Assembly (NCBI RefSeq): GCF_016342275.1
Contig: NZ_JAEIOT010000005.1
Span: forward strand, 434,001 to 498,000
Direction of reading: 5' to 3'
DNA from: Corynebacterium marambiense
GTDB lineage: Bacteria > Actinomycetota > Actinomycetes > Mycobacteriales > Mycobacteriaceae
DNA: 64,000 nt
Shown: positions 8,534 to 17,747 of the stretch, piece after piece
Layout of the letters: each line of letters opens with the position of its first letter
How positions within the stretch are numbered: position 1 is the stretch's first letter
Translations under genes and position numbers: made by a program
The notes under the pieces: generated by a model
Databases searched by the model: none
Seen by the model: the letters and a program-made list of their open reading frames with translations, nothing else
What the model was told of the DNA's origin: nothing

Positions 8534-10087
8534 TTACACCGGCCCAAGCCCGTGTTTCTTCGCTGGCCGGTGGACCCGCTTGTTGGCCAGTAGCTCGAGC
8601 GCGTAGCCGACTTCTCTGCGGGTGGTGGCGGGGTCGATGATCTCGTCGACGAGGCCACGGCTGGCGGCCATGTAGGGGGTGGAGAAGGTGTCCCGGTATT
8701 CTTCGACGAGCTCGGCGCGGCGAGCCTCGGGGTCCTCGGCTGCGGCGATCTCACGCCGGAAGACGACGTTGACGGCTCCTTCGGCACCCATCACGGCGAT
8801 TTCGGCTGTCGGCCAGGCGAAGACTTTGTCGGCGCCGAGGTCTTTCGAGCACATTGCGACGTAGGCGCCGCCGTAGGCTTTGCGGAGTACGACGGTGATT
8901 TTCGGGACGCTGGCGGAGGAGTAGGCGTAGAGAACCTTAGCGCCGTGGCGGATGATGCCGCCGTGTTCCTGGGAGACACCGGGCATGAACCCAGGGACGT
9001 CGACGAGGGTGACGAGTGGGATGTTGAAGGCATTGCAGAAGCGGATGAACTTGCAAGCCTTGTCGGAGGAGTCGATGTCGAGCACGCCGGACATGACGCT
9101 GGGCTGGTTCGCGATGAACCCGACGGTGCGGCCGACGATGCGGCCGAAACCGACGACGAGGGAGCGCGCGAACCCGGCCTGTACCTCGAGGAAGTCACTG
9201 CGGTCGACGAGGTGGGCGATGACGTCGCGGACGTCGTAACCACGGCGGTTGTCGACGGGGACGATGTCGCGGAGCTCCGGGTCGTCCTCGACGATGTCAT
9301 CGGGGTCGACAATCGGGGGGTCTTCGGTGTTGTTCTGTGGCAGGAAGCTCAGGAGTTTCTGGGCGAGGAGGATGGCCTGTTCGTCATCCTCGGCGATGAA
9401 GTCGATATTTCCGGACTTGGTCATGTGCGCGTCGGCGCCGCCAAGTTCTTCCGCGGTGACCTCTTCGCCGGTGACTGTTTTGATGACACCGGGGCCGGTG
9501 ATGAACATGGTGGCGCGGCGGGTCTGGATCACGAAGTCCGTGAGGGCAGGGGAGTAGGCGGCGCCACCGGCGCAGGGACCGGCGATAATGGAGATCTGCG
9601 GTACCACTCCAGACAGCAGGACGTTGTTGTAGAAGACCTTGCCGTAGCCGGAGAGCGAGTCGATGCCCTCCTGGACGCGGGCACCGCCGGAGTCGTTGAT
9701 CAGGACGAAGGGGGTGCCGGTGGTGGCGGAGGCCTGCATCATCGCGGCGACCTTGATGGACTGCTCCTCGCCGGCTGAGCCGCCCATGACGGTGAAGTCC
9801 TGGGAGGCGATGTGCACGGGTCTGCCGAATACGGCGCCGGATCCTGTGACGACGCCGTCGGCGGGCAGTGCCGCTTTGTCCATACCGAAGCGGGTGGAGC
9901 GGTGGGTGGTGAAGGCGCCGGTCTCCTGGAATGTGTCGTGGTCGACGAGGAGGTCGATGCGTTCCCTGGCGGTGAGTTTGCCGCGTTCGTGTTGTGCGGC
10001 GATCTTCTTCTCTCCGCCACCGGCGAAGACCGTCGCGCGGCGTTTGGCGAGTTCGGCGAGTCGGGCATCCATGCTGTCGTGTGCCAT
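8534..10087 (-). CDS. Methylmalonyl-CoA carboxyltransferase 12S subunit
   Basis: 517 residues, close to the Propionibacterium 12S subunit. It is a crotonase-fold carboxyltransferase taking the carboxyl group from (S)-methylmalonyl-CoA to biotin. Family motifs include FGMDKAALPADGVVTG, QDFTVMGGSAGE, NDSGGARVQEGIDSL, GPCAGGAAYSPALTDF, DVPGFMPG and AYGGAYVAMCSKDLGAD; the tail RPAKKHGLGPV also matches the 12S ending. ATG at 10087 begins the family-like MAHDSMDARLAEL, with GAAGGA 13 bases upstream; a GTG at 10144 overlapping the 5S stop would add 19 residues. Acyl-CoA carboxylase beta subunits (AccD/PccB) are related, but the neighbouring 5S and 1.3S genes argue for transcarboxylase. Confidence 0.9.
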   Translation of the reverse strand: MAHDSMDARLAELAKRRATVFAGGGEKKIAAQHERGKLTARERIDLLVDHDTFQETGAFTTHRSTRFGMDKAALPADGVVTGSGAVFGRPVHIASQDFTVMGGSAGEEQSIKVAAMMQASATTGTPFVLINDSGGARVQEGIDSLSGYGKVFYNNVLLSGVVPQISIIAGPCAGGAAYSPALTDFVIQTRRATMFITGPGVIKTVTGEEVTAEELGGADAHMTKSGNIDFIAEDDEQAILLAQKLLSFLPQNNTEDPPIVDPDDIVEDDPELRDIVPVDNRRGYDVRDVIAHLVDRSDFLEVQAGFARSLVVGFGRIVGRTVGFIANQPSVMSGVLDIDSSDKACKFIRFCNAFNIPLVTLVDVPGFMPGVSQEHGGIIRHGAKVLYAYSSASVPKITVVLRKAYGGAYVAMCSKDLGADKVFAWPTAEIAVMGAEGAVNVVFRREIAAAEDPEARRAELVEEYRDTFSTPYMAASRGLVDEIIDPATTRREVGYALELLANKRVHRPAKKHGLGPV

Positions 10088-10127
10088 GGGGTGGGGGACC
10101 GTTCCTTCGTGGGGTGGCTGGATGGAT

Positions 10128-11624
10128 CTAGGCGGGTTCGACACGGACGGTCTGGCTGCGGCCGCCGAGACTGACGCGGTAGGTGATGGGTTCGCGGATC
10201 GGGGCTGTGTGTTTGCCCGCCTCGCGTTTCTCTTCCGCGAGTTGTTCGGCGGTCTTGCCGACGGACTTCGGGCCCTCGTTTCGGGTGGTGAAGAAACCGG
10301 GGGCGACGCCGGGGAATAGGGCGTTGGTCAGTACGTCCTCGTCGGAGCCATCGGTTCCCTCGAGAGCTGCGGCTTGTGCGACGAGTTCATCCCACTCGGG
10401 GTCGAGCAGATCCGCCGGGCGGCAGGTGATGGGTTCCTTCTTGGTCTGGCCCTTGGCCTGCTCGATGAGCTCCGGGTTGCGCTCACCGATGCACTCGCCG
10501 TAGTAGCCGAGCATGAGGTCAGCGAACTCGGCTGTCAGTACCTTGTACCGGCCCATGAGCACGTTGAACACGGCCTGCGTGCCGACGATCTGGGAGCTCG
10601 GGGTCACCAGCGGCGGGTATCCGGCGTCCTTGCGGACCACGGGGACCTCCCTCATGACCTCGTCGATGCGGTCGCCTGCGCCCTGCGCCCGGAGCTGGGA
10701 CTCCATGTTGGACAGCATGCCGCCGGGGATCTGGGAGAGGAAGATGTTGGTGTCTACCAGCGTCTTCGACTCGAACTCGGCGTACTTGGGGCGAACTTTC
10801 TTGAAGTGGTCGCGGATGGTGATGAGCCGCTCCATGTCCAGGTCTGTGGTGTACCCGGTGCCCTCGAGCATCTCGACGAGGGACTCGGTGGGGTTGTGGC
10901 CCGGGCCGAGGGACATCGACGAGATGGCGGTGTCGACGACGTCGGCGCCGGCCTCGATGGCCTTCATCAGGGTGACCAGGGTAACGCCGGTGGTGGAGTG
11001 GCAGTGGACGTTGATCTGCGTGTCCTCGCCGTAGGTGTCCTTGATGCCGCGGATGATGTCGTAGGCGGGCTGCGGCTTGAGCAGCGCGGCCATGTCCTTC
11101 AGCGCGATGGAGTCCGCACCCATGTCGAGAAGGCGTCCGGCCTGTTCGACGTAGCCCTCCACGGTGTGCAGCGGGGAGACGGTGTAGCAGATCGTGCCCT
11201 GGGCGTGCTTGCCGACGTTCTTCACCGCGGCCATGGCGTGCTCGAGGTTCCGGGGGTCGTTGAGGGCGTCGAACACGCGGAAGATGTCCATGCCGTTCTC
11301 TGCGGACAGTTCCACGAACTTGTCCACCACCATGTCCTCGTAGTGGCGATAGCCGAGCAAGTTCTGGCCGCGCAGCAGCATCTGGAGTTTCGAGTTGGGC
11401 AGGAGCTTGCGGAAGGTGCGCAGTCGCTCCCAGGGGTCCTCGTTGAGGAAGCGGATGCAGGCGTCGAATGTCGCCCCGCCCCAGCACTCAACGCTCCAGT
11501 ACCCGGCCTTGTCGATGTCCTCGCAGATGCCCGTCATGTCCTCCATGGCCATGCGGGTGGCCATCAGGGACTGGTGTGCATCGCGCAGTGCTACTTCTGT
11601 CACGCCGATCTTCCGAGGGTTCAT
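10128..11624 (-). CDS. Methylmalonyl-CoA carboxyltransferase 5S subunit
   Basis: 498 residues (the Propionibacterium 5S is about 505). This subunit moves the carboxyl group from carboxybiotin to pyruvate, giving oxaloacetate. It has the HMGL-like TIM barrel shared with pyruvate carboxylase: LRDAHQSLMATRM, CWGGATFDACIRFL, the carboxylated-Lys region ALKDMAALLKP, and metal ligands in HCHSTTG. It lacks its own biotin domain; the C-terminus ends in a small YRVSLGGRSQTVRVEPA segment as in 5S. The ATG at 11624 starts MNPRKIGVTEVALRDAHQ. It is the first gene of the operon; a GlxR-like site lies 167 bases upstream. The alpha subunit of oxaloacetate decarboxylase is the main alternative. Confidence 0.9.
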   Translation of the reverse strand: MNPRKIGVTEVALRDAHQSLMATRMAMEDMTGICEDIDKAGYWSVECWGGATFDACIRFLNEDPWERLRTFRKLLPNSKLQMLLRGQNLLGYRHYEDMVVDKFVELSAENGMDIFRVFDALNDPRNLEHAMAAVKNVGKHAQGTICYTVSPLHTVEGYVEQAGRLLDMGADSIALKDMAALLKPQPAYDIIRGIKDTYGEDTQINVHCHSTTGVTLVTLMKAIEAGADVVDTAISSMSLGPGHNPTESLVEMLEGTGYTTDLDMERLITIRDHFKKVRPKYAEFESKTLVDTNIFLSQIPGGMLSNMESQLRAQGAGDRIDEVMREVPVVRKDAGYPPLVTPSSQIVGTQAVFNVLMGRYKVLTAEFADLMLGYYGECIGERNPELIEQAKGQTKKEPITCRPADLLDPEWDELVAQAAALEGTDGSDEDVLTNALFPGVAPGFFTTRNEGPKSVGKTAEQLAEEKREAGKHTAPIREPITYRVSLGGRSQTVRVEPA

Positions 11625-11790
11625 GACACCCAAGATACTGGCGTAACGAGTAATGCGGAGGGGTATTGAATGTGGCGACGAACACCCCCATCTTGTTTGG
11701 TCGGGCGTAGTCGGAAGTTTACGGGTTGTTTGGTGGGAATCTAGTGGTAGGCGCCTCGAAGTGAGCCTGTCCAGCACACGGGCCACGTTT

Positions 11791-11806
11791 TGTGTGTTAG
11801 ATCACA
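11791..11806. promoter_or_regulatory. GlxR/CRP-like palindrome upstream of the transcarboxylase operon
   Basis: TGTGTGTTAGATCACA matches the TGTGA-N6-TCACA consensus of the corynebacterial cAMP regulator GlxR at nine of ten half-site positions. It lies 167 bases upstream of the 5S start and 41 bases from the end of the convergent membrane-protein gene. Binding is inferred from the match only. Confidence 0.4.
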
Positions 11807-11846
11807 TATTCCGGATGGTGGGTTGTACCGGGTAGATGTGTGTCGC

Positions 11847-12616
11847 CTAACGCTTGTTCGCCGACCCGTGGGCGTCCCGCGTGGCTCCCGTTTCTCCGTT
11901 CACGGTTCGGTATGCGGCGGCGACGGTGAGGATTGCCACCGGGATCGAGACCAGGCTCCCCACCCCGAGCGCGAGCGCACCGGCCATGATGACCCCGATG
12001 CAGACGAGCAGCAGCGCGACGAGCCTGAGATAGTGCGCCCGGCCCGTGGCGAAGCTCCCTGCGAGGGACCCGCCGACCGTCGCGCCCGCGGTGTAGCAGA
12101 ACGGGGCGAACGCACAAAGGGCAGCAGCAGAACGCTCACGGCTGCGATGATCAGGGCCGTGAGCCGCAGGCGGAAGTACCACGGCCCGTCGATGAGCGCC
12201 CACTCCGGCCCCAAAAGGCCCGCGACGTGGATCGCGGCCGCCTGAACCGTGAGAAACGCGGTGCCAATCAGCAGGAGCACGGGGAAGGCGTTTCCGTATT
12301 CCCTGTCGGTGTTGTCCCTGTCTCCTGCTGTGTCGCGGAGTGCAGCCCGGATGATGAAGGTGAACCCGAGCGCGAACAACGCAGTGGATATCGCACCGTT
12401 GATGACTGCGCCGGTGACTGTTTCGGCGTTCGCGCTGCCCCCTTCGGAGTCCTCATTCCGGAGGGTCGGCGGCGGGAACAAGATCGCGATGATCCCGTAT
12501 CCGAGCCATCCCCATATGTTCGTGAGGAAGGTGTCCACGGCCGTGTTCAGGCAGCGGCGGATGGAGAATCCGCCGGTGGTGGTCCCGGAGGTGGCGAGGT
12601 CGTCGCTGGTGCGCAT
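11847..12616 (-). pseudogene. Membrane protein with a single frameshift (possible sequencing error)
   Basis: The minus strand starts with MRTSDDLATSG (ATG at 12616) and runs through several hydrophobic stretches (GYGIIAILFPPP, LFALGFTFIIRA, VLLLIGTAFLTV, LTALIIAAVSVLLLP). Near 12116-12121 the frame shifts and continues as FAPFCYTAGATVGGSL to the stop at 11847, with a further membrane segment LVALLLVCIGVIMAGALALG. Adding one base in the GGG/AAA run (12116-12121) restores a 256-codon frame. Function is not recognised; roughly five to six membrane helices are expected. It lies downstream of SulP on the same strand. No family could be named. Confidence 0.65.
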
Positions 12617-12732
12617 CCGGCTCCTCGAAGAAGTCAGCCCCGTGTACGCGCGGGGGAACGGCGTCCGGTCCCCGACAGGGTAACAGGGTGAGCCCGCCGC
12701 AGGGGTGGCCGTGGAACCCCACGGCCACCGGG

Positions 12733-14262
12733 TCAGACGAGTTCGCCGGTGAGCCTGTCCAGGCGCCGCTTCGATGCGCCGTCGAGGCCGATGATCTGCA
12801 CCTCCGTGCCCTTCGCCGCGTACTTGCGGGTGATGGCGTCGAGGGTGGCGACGGTCGAGGCGTCCCACACCTCGGCGTCGGTGAGGTCGATGACGACCTG
12901 GGCGGGATCGTTGTCGTAGTCGAACTGGTAGACCAGATCGTTCGACGAGGCGAAGAACAACTGGCCGACGACGCGATAGGTGCGGAGGTTGACCCGGCCG
13001 TCATCGTCGGTGTCGACGTCGGCGATCTTCTCCACCGTGGTCAGGTGGGCGACGCGGCGAGCGAACATGACCATCGCCATGATCACGCCGGTGACTACGC
13101 CGACGGCGAGGTTGTGGGTGGCCAGGGTTGCCGCGACGGTGACGAGCATGACCGCGGTCTCGGACCAGGGCATGAGGGTGAGGGTTCGGGGTGCGATGGA
13201 GTGCCAGTCGAAGGTGCCGACGGAGACCATGATCATGATGGCCACCAGTGCGGCCATGGGGATCTGTCCGACGATGTCGCCGAGGGTGACCACCAGGATG
13301 AGCAGGAAGATGCCGGCGAGGAGGGTGGACAGGCGGGTGCGGGCGCGGGATTCCTTGACGTTGATCATCGTCTGGCCGATCATCGCGCAGCCACCCATGC
13401 CGCCGACGAAGCCGGAGGCGATGTTCGCCGTGCCCTGACCCCAGGCCTCGCGGGTTTTGTCCGAGCGGGTCTCGGTGAGATCGTCGACGAGCTTCGCCGT
13501 CATCAGCGACTCCATCAGGCCGACGAGCGCCATCGCGAGGGAGAACGGCGCGATGACTGTCAGTGTCTCCAGGGTCAGCGGGACATCCGGGATGAGGAAG
13601 TGCGGCAGGCTGGAAGGCAGCTCGCCCTGGTCGGCGACATCGGGGAGCTTGAACCCGCCGAGCATCGCCACCGCGGTGAGCACGATGATTGCGATGAGTG
13701 GCGCCGGAACTGTCGTCGTCACGCGCGGCAGGAACACCATGATTGCGATGGCGACCGCCATCAGTGGATACACCACCCACGGCACGTTGTAGAGGTGTGG
13801 TATCTGCGCCATGAAGATCAGGATCGCCAGGGCGTTGACGAATCCGACCATCACCGAACGCGGAATGAAGCGCATCAGCTTCGCCACGCCCGTCGCGGCG
13901 AGCAGGATCTGGAAGACACCGGCGAGAATCACCGCCGCGATCAGGTAATTCAGTCCGTGGGACGCGACCAGTGGCGCGATGACCAGGGCCACCGCACCCG
14001 TCGCCGCACTGATCATGGCCGGACGCCCACCGGCGAACGCGATGGTCACCGCCATGATGAAGGAGGAGAACAACCCGACCCTGGGGTCGACGCCCGCCAG
14101 GATGGAGAAGCTGATCGCCTCCGGGATGAGCGCGAGTGCCACGACGAGGCCGGCGAGGACCTCAATGCGCAATCGGCGGGGTGAGGAGAAAGCAGCACGG
14201 AAGGAGGCCGGGATACTGATGTCTCCGTGGGTGTCGTTCACGGCGGAGCGCTCAAGCGGCAT
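12733..14262 (-). CDS. SulP-family anion permease with C-terminal STAS domain
   Basis: 509 residues. The membrane domain begins with [25 protein letters not shown], the typical SulP opening, and contains [24 protein letters not shown], a SulP signature region. The C-terminal 110 residues form a STAS domain ([22 protein letters not shown]), a soluble regulatory domain. SulP proteins carry sulfate, bicarbonate or other anions; the substrate is not determined by sequence here. The ATG at 14262 follows GAAAGG. Its internal segment 13089-13400 is duplicated as a pseudogene at 7268-7570. The leader contains a Rho-independent terminator hairpin. Confidence 0.93.
   Translation of the reverse strand: MPLERSAVNDTHGDISIPASFRAAFSSPRRLRIEVLAGLVVALALIPEAISFSILAGVDPRVGLFSSFIMAVTIAFAGGRPAMISAATGAVALVIAPLVASHGLNYLIAAVILAGVFQILLAATGVAKLMRFIPRSVMVGFVNALAILIFMAQIPHLYNVPWVVYPLMAVAIAIMVFLPRVTTTVPAPLIAIIVLTAVAMLGGFKLPDVADQGELPSSLPHFLIPDVPLTLETLTVIAPFSLAMALVGLMESLMTAKLVDDLTETRSDKTREAWGQGTANIASGFVGGMGGCAMIGQTMINVKESRARTRLSTLLAGIFLLILVVTLGDIVGQIPMAALVAIMIMVSVGTFDWHSIAPRTLTLMPWSETAVMLVTVAATLATHNLAVGVVTGVIMAMVMFARRVAHLTTVEKIADVDTDDDGRVNLRTYRVVGQLFFASSNDLVYQFDYDNDPAQVVIDLTDAEVWDASTVATLDAITRKYAAKGTEVQIIGLDGASKRRLDRLTGELV
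13089..13400. repeat. Direct repeat, copy 2 (inside the intact SulP gene)
   Basis: This part of the SulP coding region is the parent of the decayed fragment at 7268-7570. The copies have the same orientation and are separated by the transcarboxylase operon and a membrane protein gene. Recombination between them would delete about 5.8 kb. Confidence 0.85.
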
Positions 14263-14585
14263 GGGGGCCTTTCAGGTGGATCATGGGAATTCAGCGTGAC
14301 GCTCCACCACGCTGTGGCGAGGTCGGCGGGCCAGTGCATGGCGTTCCCGCGGTTGAGCCGGGGAAGGTGCGGCTGATGAAGAAAAAGCCCGATCGGGCGC
14401 GTTGCGCTATCCGGTCGGGCACACAGGAGGTCCACCCTAGCGGTGTTGCGGCACAAAGGGAAACGGTGCCGCTAATCCTTCCGCTAACCCGTGGACCCTG
14501 TGGCGTAGGTTGGACAAGGAAGAAAACAGCCCGGATCGAACCCCGGCCGCCCCGACCGACCCGAGGAAGTGACCCTCCCCGCTCC
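14263..14585. other. Divergent intergenic region between SulP and the YbjN-like gene
   Basis: 323 bases without a gene. It holds the SulP leader with the hairpin at 14382-14420 and the upstream region of the + strand gene at 14586. Open frames here are extensions of neighbouring frames and have no start signals. Confidence 0.6.
14382..14420 (-). terminator. Terminator-type hairpin in the SulP leader (possible attenuator)
   Basis: On the minus strand GCCCGACCGG (14420-14411) pairs with CCGATCGGGC (14396-14387) with one mismatch, the loop holds an extra GCG/CGC pair, and five T follow (14386-14382). No minus-strand gene lies upstream, so it would end only transcripts that start in the 14420-14500 region and lead into SulP, whose start is 120 bases further on. 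A TAGGGT at about 14437-14442 (minus strand) could be the -10. This arrangement suggests conditional termination; the effector is unknown. Confidence 0.5.
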
Positions 14586-15527
14586 ATGAACGAACTCACC
14601 CTGCCCGACACCGCCCTCGTCCAGTCCGCAGCCCGCAGCATCGGCCTTGAGCCGAGGGCCGCTGCCCCCGGCGCCGACGTCACCGTCGACCACGGACCCG
14701 TCACCCTCACCGTGCGCGTGGACGCGGAGAACGACGAACCCCGGATCACCGCGCTGCTGAGCTACAACGGCCGGGTCACAGCGGCCGACTACGTCACCGC
14801 GCTCGTCGCTGTGAACGCGGTGAACTCGGCGTCCTGCGCGCCGCATGTGTTTCTCTCGGCACCCGGTGGGGAACCGCTGCGGACGGTACTCTCACCGGGG
14901 GAGAACACCTCGGCGGAGGATGCCGCGCCACTCGACGTCACCGCCCGCCTGGTGTTCCCGGTCGGCGACGGGGTGACCAGGGGACAGGTGGCCGGACTCA
15001 TCGGCACCGCGCTGCGCATCGGCGGGGAACTCGCGGAGGCGATCGCGAAGGCGCTGCCGGACTCCGCCCCCGAGACCACGGAGACACCCGGACGCTCCAC
15101 CGTCCGGCCACCGTCCCTGGATCTCCCACCGCTGACCCGGGAGCGGGTCACCGGCTGGTTCGCGGCGCGCGGAGTGGAGGAGGTTCCCTACGACGAGGAG
15201 ACGGACACCGTGTGTCTGTCGATGGACGGAACCCCCGTCGACATCATTCTCGCCAATCCTGAGCAGGCCGTCGTCCGCGTCGCGGCCCGCGTGCCCGCGA
15301 CCGGTGAGCCGGATCCCGGACAGCTCCTGCACGTCTGCAACCACGCCAACGCACTGTCCACGACTGCGGCGGTGTGCGCGGTGCAGCAGTCGGGTGACTG
15401 GTGGCTCGTGTCCCGCGTCGGTGTCCCCGTGGCCGCAGGGGTCAGCGACACACAGGTCGACGCCGTGATCAGGACCGGTGTCATCGGTGCCGGTTCGCAG
15501 CTGAAGGCCGTGCTCCGGCAGGTCTGA
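14586..15527 (+). CDS. YbjN-like (type III secretion chaperone-fold) domain protein
   Basis: 313 residues, no signal peptide or membrane helix, so cytoplasmic. Two halves appear: residues 1-165 with [23 protein letters not shown], and residues 180-313 beginning [17 protein letters not shown] and containing [24 protein letters not shown] and [19 protein letters not shown]. The second half resembles the YbjN domain seen in actinobacteria, often in pairs; the assignment is by pattern only. ATG at 14586 follows the purine-rich GAGGAAGTGACC. It lies upstream of leuB on the same strand with 88 bases between. Function unknown. Confidence 0.7.
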   Translation: MNELTLPDTALVQSAARSIGLEPRAAAPGADVTVDHGPVTLTVRVDAENDEPRITALLSYNGRVTAADYVTALVAVNAVNSASCAPHVFLSAPGGEPLRTVLSPGENTSAEDAAPLDVTARLVFPVGDGVTRGQVAGLIGTALRIGGELAEAIAKALPDSAPETTETPGRSTVRPPSLDLPPLTRERVTGWFAARGVEEVPYDEETDTVCLSMDGTPVDIILANPEQAVVRVAARVPATGEPDPGQLLHVCNHANALSTTAAVCAVQQSGDWWLVSRVGVPVAAGVSDTQVDAVIRTGVIGAGSQLKAVLRQV

Positions 15528-15615
15528 TCCGGCCCCTTCCGCGGGCTGTGGGACCGGTGGGGAAGTGTTAGACTCACCGACAAGAGTTCACTATGTGGGA
15601 ATGGAGTCTCATCAA

Positions 15616-16632
15616 ATGAAACTGGCGGTTATCGGCGGCGACGGAATCGGCCCGGAGGTCACGGCGGAGGCACTCAAGGTCCTCCGCGCGGTACGCGATG
15701 ACATCGAGACCACTGACTTCGACCTCGGTGCGCGCCGTTACCTCGCCACCGGCGAGACCCTCACCGACGAGGATCTTGCCAGCCTGCGGGAGCACGACGC
15801 GATTCTCCTCGGTGCCGTCGGCGCACCGGGTGAGGTCCCGCCCGGTGTCCTCGAGCGTGGGCTGCTGCTCAGGATGCGCTTCGCTCTCGACCACCACGTG
15901 AACCTGCGGCCCGCGAAGCTCTACCCGGGATCCGCCAGCCCGCTCGCGGACCCGGGCGAGATCGACTTCGTCGTCGTCCGCGAGGGCACCGAAGGCCTCT
16001 ATGCTGGCAACGGCGGCCTCCTCCGCGAGGGAACCGAGCACGAGGTCGCCAGCGAGGTCAGCCAGAACACCCGCTTCGGCGCGGAGCGCGTCGTCCGCGA
16101 TGCCTTCGAGCGCGCCCGTGCCCGCCGCGGGCACCTGACTCTCGTGCACAAGACCAACGTCCTCGTCCACGCCGGCGGGCTGTGGCAGCGCACCGTTGAC
16201 GCCGTCGCCGCCGAATACCCGGACGTCACCGTCGACTACAACCACATCGACGCCGCCACCATCTACATGGTCACCGACCCCTCCCGCTACGACGTCATCG
16301 TCACCGACAACCTCTTCGGCGACATCCTCACCGACCTTGCAGGGGCGGTCACAGGCGGGATCGGGCTGGCCGCCTCCGGCAACATTGACGTCTCGGGCGT
16401 CAATCCCTCCATGTTCGAACCGGTCCACGGTTCCGCGCCGGACATCGCCGGAAAGGGCATCGCCGACCCGTCGGCCGCGATCCTCTCCGCTGCACTCCTC
16501 CTGCGACACCTGGGCGACGAGGACAACGCCGCACGCATCGAGAAGGCCGTCGCGGAGGACGTCGCTTCCCGCGGCACCGGTGGGGTCGTCACCAGCGAGG
16601 TGGGCGACCGGATCGTCGCGGCGCTGGGATAG
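15616..16632 (+). CDS. leuB: 3-isopropylmalate dehydrogenase
   Basis: 338 residues. It oxidises and decarboxylates 3-isopropylmalate with NAD+ in leucine synthesis. Clear markers are [19 protein letters not shown] at the start, the substrate-binding [36 protein letters not shown], the metal site [10 protein letters not shown] and [15 protein letters not shown], and [22 protein letters not shown] at 15616 with GGAG ten bases upstream matches the C. glutamicum protein; ATG at 15601 would add five residues. A TTAGACT near 15569 may be the -10. In C. glutamicum leuB is repressed by LtbR, whose homologue is at 39160-39882 here. Confidence 0.96.
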   Translation: MKLAVIGGDGIGPEVTAEALKVLRAVRDDIETTDFDLGARRYLATGETLTDEDLASLREHDAILLGAVGAPGEVPPGVLERGLLLRMRFALDHHVNLRPAKLYPGSASPLADPGEIDFVVVREGTEGLYAGNGGLLREGTEHEVASEVSQNTRFGAERVVRDAFERARARRGHLTLVHKTNVLVHAGGLWQRTVDAVAAEYPDVTVDYNHIDAATIYMVTDPSRYDVIVTDNLFGDILTDLAGAVTGGIGLAASGNIDVSGVNPSMFEPVHGSAPDIAGKGIADPSAAILSAALLLRHLGDEDNAARIEKAVAEDVASRGTGGVVTSEVGDRIVAALG

Positions 16633-16725
16633 AGTTTTAACTGGGCCGCACTGTTAGCTGTTCTGGTTGAGTCATGGGGGTAGAGGGGCCAGCGTTGTGT
16701 CCGCTGACTACGATCTAGGTTGTAG

Positions 16726-17572
16726 TCAGGAGAGTTTCCCCATCTTCCGCTTGAACAGTTCGATCCATGCATCTTCATCTGCGTATTTTACGGTTATTCG
16801 TCGTCGATCCCAGCTGTACTTACCTCCTGGAGATGGGTGGCATGGATGACTGTTGCTCGCGTTGGGGAAATATAGCGCTCCCGCTATGTTTAACGGGGTC
16901 TTTGTTGTTGTCTCGGAGTCGCTATCTTCCGGTTCCTGGAACTCTGCAACGGGATTAATAACCTCTGTTTTCCAATATTTTTGGAATCTTTTCTTTTTGC
17001 ACACTCTCCCCAAATTGGAAATATGTATGTCGTTCCTTCGAGGGCTAAAGTTAAATATTTAAGAATGTCAATTATTTGGTAATTAGATTTTTCCCCGGAA
17101 TCGCCCCCGGCGGTGTTATTTTCCAACGGTCTATGCCGTTTTCTAATTCGGATCTACTACCGATAATCGGAGATAAATTTATTAGTATTGCTCGGTCGAC
17201 CTTCTCTATTATTTGGGCAGCTCTGTGGTTCTCCGGATTCTCTCTAATTTCTGGAAAGATGTTGTTGTCGAGATTTAAGAGCTGGCGCAGAATTCCTGTC
17301 GTCGGGTCGCCACCCCTTTTGCGGAAATCAAATTTCGTCGCTGACGACGGGTTCATGCCGATAAAGAGGATTTGAGCCTTCTCCTCTTCTTTCTTTGTCG
17401 AGCCGGGGTTTCGATTCCAGCTGAGAGGTAGACGGTAGTCGCTTGGTTCTTCGATATGTGCCTTTCCTTCTTGGAGTTCCTCTTCAGAAGCAAAAACACT
17501 CATGTGTTCCTCGTCTGATCTCATGATTTCTTCAATGCACTCTTCGATGCTTTTGGCTGTGTTGTTGCTCAT
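16726..17572 (-). pseudogene. DUF1643-family gene broken by two frameshifts (possible sequencing errors)
   Basis: The first part (ATG at 17572) contains ILFIGMNPSSATKFD and GDPTTGILRQLLN, the core of DUF1643. The frame stops at 17072 but continues in a second frame (EKSNYQIIDILKYL ... IFPIWG) after the CCCC run at 17093-17096, and then in a third frame (CKKKRFQKYWK ... SNSHPCHPSPGGKYSW) after the CCCC run at 17008-17011. Adding one base at each run restores a 282-codon frame, including the C-terminal HP-type motif typical of the family. The gene is AT-rich compared with leuB. Some DUF1643 genes are carried on mobile DNA; function unknown. An inverted repeat CTGACTAC/GTAGTCAG (16704-16729) overlaps the stop. 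Confidence 0.7.
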
Positions 17573-17747
17573 CGAGATTTCCTAATTACTGGAGTGCTAC
17601 AGGGGGGGGAGTTGCTTGGGGAGTGTTCCGGCGGAGATATTTGTTTCTGGGGCAATTGTATCAGGCTACTTAGCAGTTTAGGTGGTGGGTTTTGTGTAGG
17701 GGTGAAGTCGCGGGATTGTATCAGTGTGGACATCGCGTTCAGGTTCT

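Noticed and set aside
7713..11624. Reading the operon as a sodium-pumping oxaloacetate or methylmalonyl-CoA decarboxylase
   Set aside because: No membrane beta subunit gene is present, and 12S, 5S and 1.3S lengths and ends fit the soluble transcarboxylase.
10374..11669. 431-codon + strand open frame
   Set aside because: Shadow of the 5S subunit gene on the minus strand.
12688..14184. 498-codon + strand open frame rich in His, Asp, Gly
   Set aside because: Antisense shadow of SulP; the same His/Asp-rich pattern appears over the 7268-7570 copy, so it reflects the SulP sequence.
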